DNA of 64,000 nt from Photobacterium atrarenae (lineage in GTDB: Bacteria > Pseudomonadota > Gammaproteobacteria > Enterobacterales > Vibrionaceae). Both the position numbers and the translations under genes were made by a program. How positions within the stretch are numbered: position 1 is the stretch's first letter; the number at the start of each line of letters is the position of its first letter. Location: assembly GCF_024380015.1 (NCBI RefSeq), contig NZ_CP101509.1, forward strand, positions 1,674,001-1,738,000. The letters are read 5' to 3'. The notes beneath the pieces were generated by a model that saw only the letters and a list, made by a program, of their open reading frames with translations, was not told where the DNA came from and searched no databases. Below, one piece after another: positions 59,137 to 64,000 of the stretch.

Positions 59137-59886
59137 GTGAAAGTACTGGTAGCGATAAAACGTGTGGTGGATCCATACGTCAAAATCAGGGTCAATCGTG
59201 ATGGCACTGGGGTGGAAACAAATAATGTCAAAATGGCCATGAACCCATTTTGTGAGATCGCCGTCGAAGAAGCCGTCCGGCTCAAGGAAGCAGGCATTGC
59301 TGAAGAAGTGGTTGTGGTCTCAGCCGGTGATTCATTGTGTCAGGAGCAGTTGCGAACAGCATTAGCCCTGGGGGCCGATCGGGCCATTCATATCGACACG
59401 GAAAACAACCTCGAGCCGCTGACAGTCGCCAAGTTGCTCAAGGCGGTGATGGAGAAAGAGCAGCCCGGCCTGGTGCTGCTGGGCAAACAGTCGATTGACT
59501 CGGACAATAACCAGGTGGCGCAGATGCTGGCGGCCCTGACCGGACGACCTCAGGGCACCTTCGCATCTAAGGTAGTGGTTGAGGGTGACGCTGTCACGGT
59601 AACCCGCGAAGTGGATGGCGGCCTGGAGACCCTGGCATTGAAATTACCAGCCATTATCAGTACCGACCTGCGTTTGAACGAACCGCGTTATGCATCGTTG
59701 CCGAATATCATGAAAGCGAAGAAGAAACCGATGGACAGTGTGCAGCCGGCCGATTTAGATGTGGCAATCACCCGGCATCAGGAGATTCTGTCGGTCTCGC
59801 CACCGCCGGAAAGAGCGGGCGGTGTTCAGGTAGCTTCCGTCGCGGAGCTGGTCGATAAGCTGAAAAATGAAGCGAAGGTGATCTGA
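59137..59886 (+). CDS. etfB: Electron transfer flavoprotein, beta subunit
   Basis: A 249-residue EtfB: MKVLVAIKRVVDPYVKIRVN, NPFCEIAVEEAVRLKEAG, VLLGKQSIDSDNNQVAQMLAALTGRPQGTFASKV and DLRLNEPRYASLPNIMKAKKKP (the recognition loop that contacts partner dehydrogenases). It binds AMP and pairs with EtfA. Its stop overlaps the etfA start (ATG at 59886), so the two are translationally coupled. Confidence 0.95.
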   Translation: MKVLVAIKRVVDPYVKIRVNRDGTGVETNNVKMAMNPFCEIAVEEAVRLKEAGIAEEVVVVSAGDSLCQEQLRTALALGADRAIHIDTENNLEPLTVAKLLKAVMEKEQPGLVLLGKQSIDSDNNQVAQMLAALTGRPQGTFASKVVVEGDAVTVTREVDGGLETLALKLPAIISTDLRLNEPRYASLPNIMKAKKKPMDSVQPADLDVAITRHQEILSVSPPPERAGGVQVASVAELVDKLKNEAKVI

Positions 59887-60815
59887 TGGCAACATTAATT
59901 ATTGCGGCACACCACGAACAGTCCGTGCTGCCGGAAACGTTCAGAGTGATTCACGCGGCCCAGTCATTGCCAAAACCTGTATCGGTACTGGTTGCCGGGA
60001 GCGGATGCAGCGTGGTGGCCGAATCGGTGAGCCGGATCTCCGGCGTCGATGAAGTGCTGCTGGCAGATGATGTTGCTTATCAGCATCAACTGCCGGAGAA
60101 CCTGGCTTCGCTGGTGGCAGCGCAGGCCGGACGGTTTAGCCATGTACTTGCCCCAGCGACGACGTTCGGGAAAAACCTGATGCCCCGGGTTGCTGCGCTG
60201 CTGGATGTCGGTCAGCTGTCAGATGTCACTGCGATTGAAAGTGAAGATACGGTGATCCGGCCGATTTACGCGGGCAACGCGCTGGCCAAGGTGAAGTCGC
60301 ATGATCCGATCAAAGTGATGACCATCCGCCCGCCGGCATTTGATCCTGCACCGGAGCAGGAAACACCGGTCGCGATCACGTCACTGGATGCCGCTGAGCC
60401 GACTGACCTGTCTCAATTTATCAGTCTGGCTGAGACCCAAAGCGAACGGCCGGATTTATCGGTTGCCCGGGTGGTGATCTCAGGAGGACGGGGGCTGGGC
60501 GACAAAGAGAGCTTTGCTCTGATTGAGCAGCTGGCAGATAAGCTGGGTGGGGCGATTGGTGCCTCGCGGGCGGCGGTGGATGCCGGTTATGTGTCGAATG
60601 ATTTACAGGTTGGGCAAACGGGTAAAATCGTGGCGCCCGAGTTGTATATCGCGGTGGGGATCTCCGGGGCAATCCAGCACCTGGCGGGGATGAAAGAGTC
60701 CAAGGTGATCGTGGCGATCAACAGTGATCCGGAAGCGCCGATCTTCCAAATCGCAGATTATGGTTTGGTCGGCGATTTGTTCGATATTCTGCCGCAGCTG
60801 ATTGAGGCGGTTTAG
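59886..60815 (+). CDS. etfA: Electron transfer flavoprotein, alpha subunit
   Basis: A 309-residue EtfA. The C-terminal FAD domain is well conserved: [112 protein letters not shown]. With EtfB it collects electrons from acyl-CoA and amino-acid dehydrogenases and feeds ETF-QO, encoded next door. The start overlaps the etfB stop. Confidence 0.95.
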   Translation: MATLIIAAHHEQSVLPETFRVIHAAQSLPKPVSVLVAGSGCSVVAESVSRISGVDEVLLADDVAYQHQLPENLASLVAAQAGRFSHVLAPATTFGKNLMPRVAALLDVGQLSDVTAIESEDTVIRPIYAGNALAKVKSHDPIKVMTIRPPAFDPAPEQETPVAITSLDAAEPTDLSQFISLAETQSERPDLSVARVVISGGRGLGDKESFALIEQLADKLGGAIGASRAAVDAGYVSNDLQVGQTGKIVAPELYIAVGISGAIQHLAGMKESKVIVAINSDPEAPIFQIADYGLVGDLFDILPQLIEAV

Positions 60816-60832
60816 CTGTCGCTGAGACTCCC

Positions 60833-61810
60833 CTAATCCAATATTCTCCAGCCGTGCTGCTCGGCCATTCTGAGCAGCACGGTTTTTTCTTTCATCTGCT
60901 CAGCGGTCAGCCAGTTGATAAAGTGCGTGACATCGTCACTTTCAGCTGTGGTGTGGTAGAAGTACATCCACTGGCTGTTTGCGACAATGGCAGCGTGCTC
61001 GGGTAACATCAGGTAGCCTTGCTCCAGCTCATGGACCACCAGCATCAGGTCAGTGATCGCCACGCCCTGGCCGGCGAGACAGGAGGTCAGCGCCATATCC
61101 AGGGTGTTGAAGGTGAGCCCCGGTTGATGGATCTGACTCGGACGCTGAATGCTCTTCAGCCACAACTTCCAGTCACTTTGATCTGAGGTCGGATGCAAGC
61201 GGGGATAGTTCAGCAGTTCATCAATCGAGACCGGTTGAGGACTCTGGGTCAGCTGGCCGGAATAGACCGGGGCCAGGTACTCTTTTCGCAGAAAATGCTG
61301 CTGATAGCGGCTCGGCGGCTCATGTTGCATGTTATAGATAGCCACATGATAGTCATCTTCGTCCAGCATCAGCTCTTCACTGGTATGTCCCATACTGGAT
61401 GAAATCACAATATCCAGCTCCGGGTGTAATGCTTTAAATGAATGCAAGCGGGGGATCAGCCACCGTACGGCAAAACTCATCGCGACTTTTACTTTCAGGG
61501 TGCCGGTTTCCTGGGCCCGGCACTGTTTAATGGTGCGGTTGAGCTCACTGTACTGCCGGGTCAGCAGCAAAGCGATTTCCTTGCCTTGCTCGGTGAGCTC
61601 CAGGGCCCGGTGATGGCGGATAAACAGCGGAAATCCTAAACTTTCTTCGAGTTGACGGATCTGGCGACTGACAGCACTTTGGGTCACATTCAGCTCACTG
61701 GCGGCCAGCGTAAAGCTCAGGTGGCGGGCGGCTGACTCAAATACGCGCAGGCCATTGAGGGAAGGGGGCAACAAGGCATGTCTTTTTTTCAATTCCATCT
61801 GCAAATTCAC
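60833..61810 (-). CDS. LysR-family transcriptional regulator (GcvA-like)
   Basis: A 325-residue LysR regulator: PSLNGLRVFESAARHLSFTLAASELNVTQSAVSRQIRQLEESLGFPLFIRHHRALELTEQGKE forms the DNA-binding domain. The effector domain (KVKVAMSFAVRWLIPRLHSF, HPTSDQSDWKLWL) is again of the GcvA group, like the one at 47125. It is divergent from the MATE pump gene and convergent with etfA. It may regulate the pump; the ligand is unknown. Confidence 0.87.
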   Translation of the reverse strand: MNLQMELKKRHALLPPSLNGLRVFESAARHLSFTLAASELNVTQSAVSRQIRQLEESLGFPLFIRHHRALELTEQGKEIALLLTRQYSELNRTIKQCRAQETGTLKVKVAMSFAVRWLIPRLHSFKALHPELDIVISSSMGHTSEELMLDEDDYHVAIYNMQHEPPSRYQQHFLRKEYLAPVYSGQLTQSPQPVSIDELLNYPRLHPTSDQSDWKLWLKSIQRPSQIHQPGLTFNTLDMALTSCLAGQGVAITDLMLVVHELEQGYLMLPEHAAIVANSQWMYFYHTTAESDDVTHFINWLTAEQMKEKTVLLRMAEQHGWRILD

Positions 61811-61976
61811 TCTAGCTGGTGTTGCTCTTGGATGAGTTTTTAGAATGCAACAGTACTATAAATGTCGTTTGAAAGGCAAAGTTTTACCCCTTAGAGTAGC
61901 GAGGATAAAAGTAATGCCTGTTTCGAACAGGTTATGGTTTGATTTTTTGCCTTGCGTTGTGAGTATTGAATAAAAC

Positions 61977-63413
61977 ATGAAAAAGTTGGTCACGCTTGCC
62001 GTACCGCTGATTATTTCTCAGTTGGTGGCCCAATTATTGATTTTTACTGATGTCTGGATGATGGCCCAGCTCAGTATTATGGCGATTGCCGGTGGCGGCC
62101 TCGGGGCAACGGTGTATTCGATCGTGTTTATTATTGCCGGCAGCACCGTTGGTTGCGTCGCGAACTTGATCGCCATTGCCTACGGTAAGCGGGCAAGCCA
62201 GCCTGCGCAGGGAGAGCAGGAGATCCGTGCTGCGGTAAAAGGCGGGGTATTGTTGTCTGTGATCCTGACGCTGGCGTTACAGCCGGTATTTTTGCTGATG
62301 CCTGAGCTGCTGGCGATGGCCGATCAGGATCCGCAAGCCCAGCTACTGGCTGTTGATTATCTGGATGCCCTGAAGTGGTCGATGTTGCCCACCTTGCTCC
62401 TTTTGGTCCTGCGTAGCCTGGTGAGTGCGTTTGGCGATACCCGCTCGGTGATGGTGATGTCTTTGGTGACGGTGGCGCTGAATGTGCCGCTGAGTTATCT
62501 GTTTGCTTTCGAGTTGGACATGGGGCTGGCCGGCTTGGGCTACGGCACGTCGCTGGCGGCGTTGCTGGTGATGATTGGTTATGGCTATTGGGTGTTTCAG
62601 CAGCCGAAATATCGTGATTATCAACCGTTGCGGCAGTTCCGTGAATATCGGGTTGGGATGATGCTGCCGCTACTGGGACTCGGAGTGCCGATTATGATCG
62701 CCACTTTGCTTGAACATGCGCTCTTTTCCGGTGCCGCGTTACTGGCGGGCACGCTGGGCGCGGTTTCGCTGGCGATCCACCAAATCGCGCTGCAATGCCT
62801 GAATCTGTCCTGGAATGTGGCATTTGGCTTTTCCCAGGCCGCTTCGATCCTGGTCAGCCAGCATGTGGGTCGCCAGGAGCCGCAGTTGGTCCGACGCTAT
62901 GCTTATCTGGGCATGTTTTTGGTCACCGCAGTCAGCGCGTTTTTTGGGATTGCCGTCAGCGTGTGGCCGGAGTTTCTGACCCAGGTCTTCAGCGTTGAAG
63001 GAGATGCTCTGGCGACGGAATTAGTGGCGGCCTTGCCGAGTGTGATGATTATGGTGGCGCTGTGCTTTGTTGTGGACGGCTGGCAGCTGGCAGCGATCAG
63101 TATTCTGCGCGGGATGAAAGTGGTGAAAGCGCCGACGATATCAACGGTGATTGGTTATTGGCTGATTGGCCTGCCGGCTGCCTGGTACCTGATGAAACTC
63201 ATGGGACTGGAAGGTGTTTGGGCCGGTTTAGGAATTGGCCTGGCGATCACCGGGGTAATGTTGGTGAGCCTGCTGTACCGCCACCTGAATCATTTTGAGC
63301 GCCTGGTGTTGCAGTCACAAGGCCAGCCTGAACAAGCGCGCTCGGCCCAGCCTGAGTCGGGCCCATCAGGACAGCAAATCCCGGCGGAAAGCACATCAGC
63401 GGTGCTGACTTAG
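61977..63413 (+). CDS. MATE-family efflux transporter (NorM-like)
   Basis: A 478-residue membrane protein with twelve helices in two halves. N-terminal TLAVPLIISQLVAQLLIFTDVWMMAQLS, then FAFELDMGLAGLGYGTSLAALLVMIGYG and, in the second half, LGVPIMIATLLEHALFSGAALLAGTLG and ALQCLNLSWNVAFGFSQAASILVSQHVG. NorM-type pumps export cationic drugs with Na+ or H+. The last 40 residues are a polar Gln/Ser/Pro tail. Divergent LysR gene upstream. A terminator hairpin and the second group II intron follow. Confidence 0.88.
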   Translation: MKKLVTLAVPLIISQLVAQLLIFTDVWMMAQLSIMAIAGGGLGATVYSIVFIIAGSTVGCVANLIAIAYGKRASQPAQGEQEIRAAVKGGVLLSVILTLALQPVFLLMPELLAMADQDPQAQLLAVDYLDALKWSMLPTLLLLVLRSLVSAFGDTRSVMVMSLVTVALNVPLSYLFAFELDMGLAGLGYGTSLAALLVMIGYGYWVFQQPKYRDYQPLRQFREYRVGMMLPLLGLGVPIMIATLLEHALFSGAALLAGTLGAVSLAIHQIALQCLNLSWNVAFGFSQAASILVSQHVGRQEPQLVRRYAYLGMFLVTAVSAFFGIAVSVWPEFLTQVFSVEGDALATELVAALPSVMIMVALCFVVDGWQLAAISILRGMKVVKAPTISTVIGYWLIGLPAAWYLMKLMGLEGVWAGLGIGLAITGVMLVSLLYRHLNHFERLVLQSQGQPEQARSAQPESGPSGQQIPAESTSAVLT

Positions 63414-63461
63414 TCGAATCTAGCTGGTAGCAATGCGCCGTTGACAGGTCATCGAGCAATG

Positions 63462-63491
63462 AAGAAAGCCGGAAGTAATTCCGGCTTTCTT
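63462..63491 (+). terminator. Terminator hairpin after the MATE gene, intron target
   Basis: AAGAAAGCCGGAA (63462-63474), loop GTAA, and its complement (63479-63491): a 13-bp stem. The second group II intron begins 4 bp later, the same geometry as at 53166. Confidence 0.82.
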
Positions 63492-63494
63492 GTT

Positions 63495-64000
63495 GTGCGC
63501 CGAGCATGGTGTTGTTCTAGGAGGTGAAAGTCCTCTACGGGCTCAGTCGAGCGAGAACCGTTAGCCTATGCAAGGGTGCCCACCGTGAGGTGGGATCTGA
63601 AGGAAGCAAACGGCAAAACTTGGGTGTGACGAACAGAAACCTGATAGTAGGCCAGTACAACTTGGGTAACCTAGCAATATATAGAACAGCCCAATGCCTC
63701 GACGGGAAGTGTGTACGGGTAAATCAGGCACAGCCAAGGGAAAGAACAACGTCTTACCTCGGGAGATCTTACGACCTGTCTCGGATGAGACTAACACAAC
63801 AGTGATGTTGTGTGACGGGTAATAAGAAGTCAGCAGAAGGCATAGTACCTTGGGGAAGTACAACCCAAGGGAAGGCCGGAACTGAATATATCAAGAAGCA
63901 GTCACTAGACACTCAATCATGTGGGGTCATAGCAAGATGAACAACATCTCTACGTACTACTGGGCAACACCGCAAGTGACGCTCATGGCCACGAAGAATG
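63495..64000 (+). mobile_element. Class C group II intron, second copy (cut by window end)
   Basis: From GTGCG at 63495 to the window end, the sequence matches 53197-53702 base for base apart from about two substitutions (for example C/T at the GCATGG(C/T)GTTG position and T/C at ACTAA(T/C)ACAAC). It carries only 5' ribozyme domains within the window; the RT gene would start at about 64035. Same orientation as the first copy. Confidence 0.85.

Overview
The window looks like a chromosomal stretch of a gammaproteobacterium of the family Vibrionaceae, most likely close to Photobacterium, Grimontia or Enterovibrio. This rests on recognisable families (an AcfD/SslE-type M60 lipoprotein, YibL, an LbtU-type porin, MetY, DUF1840) and on a region built like an integron cassette array. 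No rRNA, complete tRNA, CRISPR array or replication origin was seen. Product names come from reading motifs and family resemblance; no database search was run.

Layout. 1-2151: a MarR-controlled efflux operon on the minus strand (marR, HlyD-type adaptor, DUF2955 membrane protein), with a double palindromic operator. 2361-9394: an accessory region with lower GC, made of single plus-strand genes with their own ribosome binding sites (unknown protein, membrane protein, two NTF2-like proteins, VOC protein, nucleotidyltransferase, HAD phosphatase, GNAT acetyltransferase). It holds attC-like folded sites, two decayed IS110/IS1111-type transposase ends and a broken relE toxin gene. 9528-17710: housekeeping genes (rhlE, multicopper oxidase, yibL, a MazG-like protein, MATE pump, two alpha/beta hydrolases, a YgiW/YdeI-type OB-fold protein).

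17870-21217 is the most striking locus. A 15-residue leader peptide with five consecutive isoleucine codons is followed by mutually exclusive RNA pairings and an intrinsic terminator, directly ahead of a long, eukaryote-like isoleucyl-tRNA synthetase (IleRS2 type). It reads as a complete transcription attenuator that would raise synthetase expression when Ile-tRNA is short.

21334-29931: an Old Yellow Enzyme with a divergent TetR regulator and three operators, cobalamin genes cobU-cobC-cobQ, aroG with a TyrR-like box, a DUF4136 lipoprotein, and an ArsR regulator with an ACR3 arsenite exporter. 30015-46820: LbtU-type porin, crotonase, rhomboid, DJ-1-like protein lacking its cysteine, SDR, metY, a SlyB-like lipoprotein, carboxylesterase, RluA-family pseudouridine synthase, the large AcfD-like metallopeptidase, and an ethylbenzene-dehydrogenase-related protein with an unusual CX3CH motif. 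46900-53048: a LysR/HisC-like/solute-binding-protein cluster, a Mut7-C protein, a VIT1/CCC1 transporter and several small proteins. 53197-64000: two near-identical class C group II introns, each just behind a terminator hairpin, flanking 8.4 kb that carries an ACT-domain protein, LysE, CutA, ETF-QO/EtfBA, a LysR regulator and a MATE pump.

A dispersed repeat with ends TAATACCAATC/GATTGGTATTA occurs five times (full, half and 35-bp forms). In four cases its first three bases are the stop codon of the adjoining gene; in the fifth it runs into the end of cutA.
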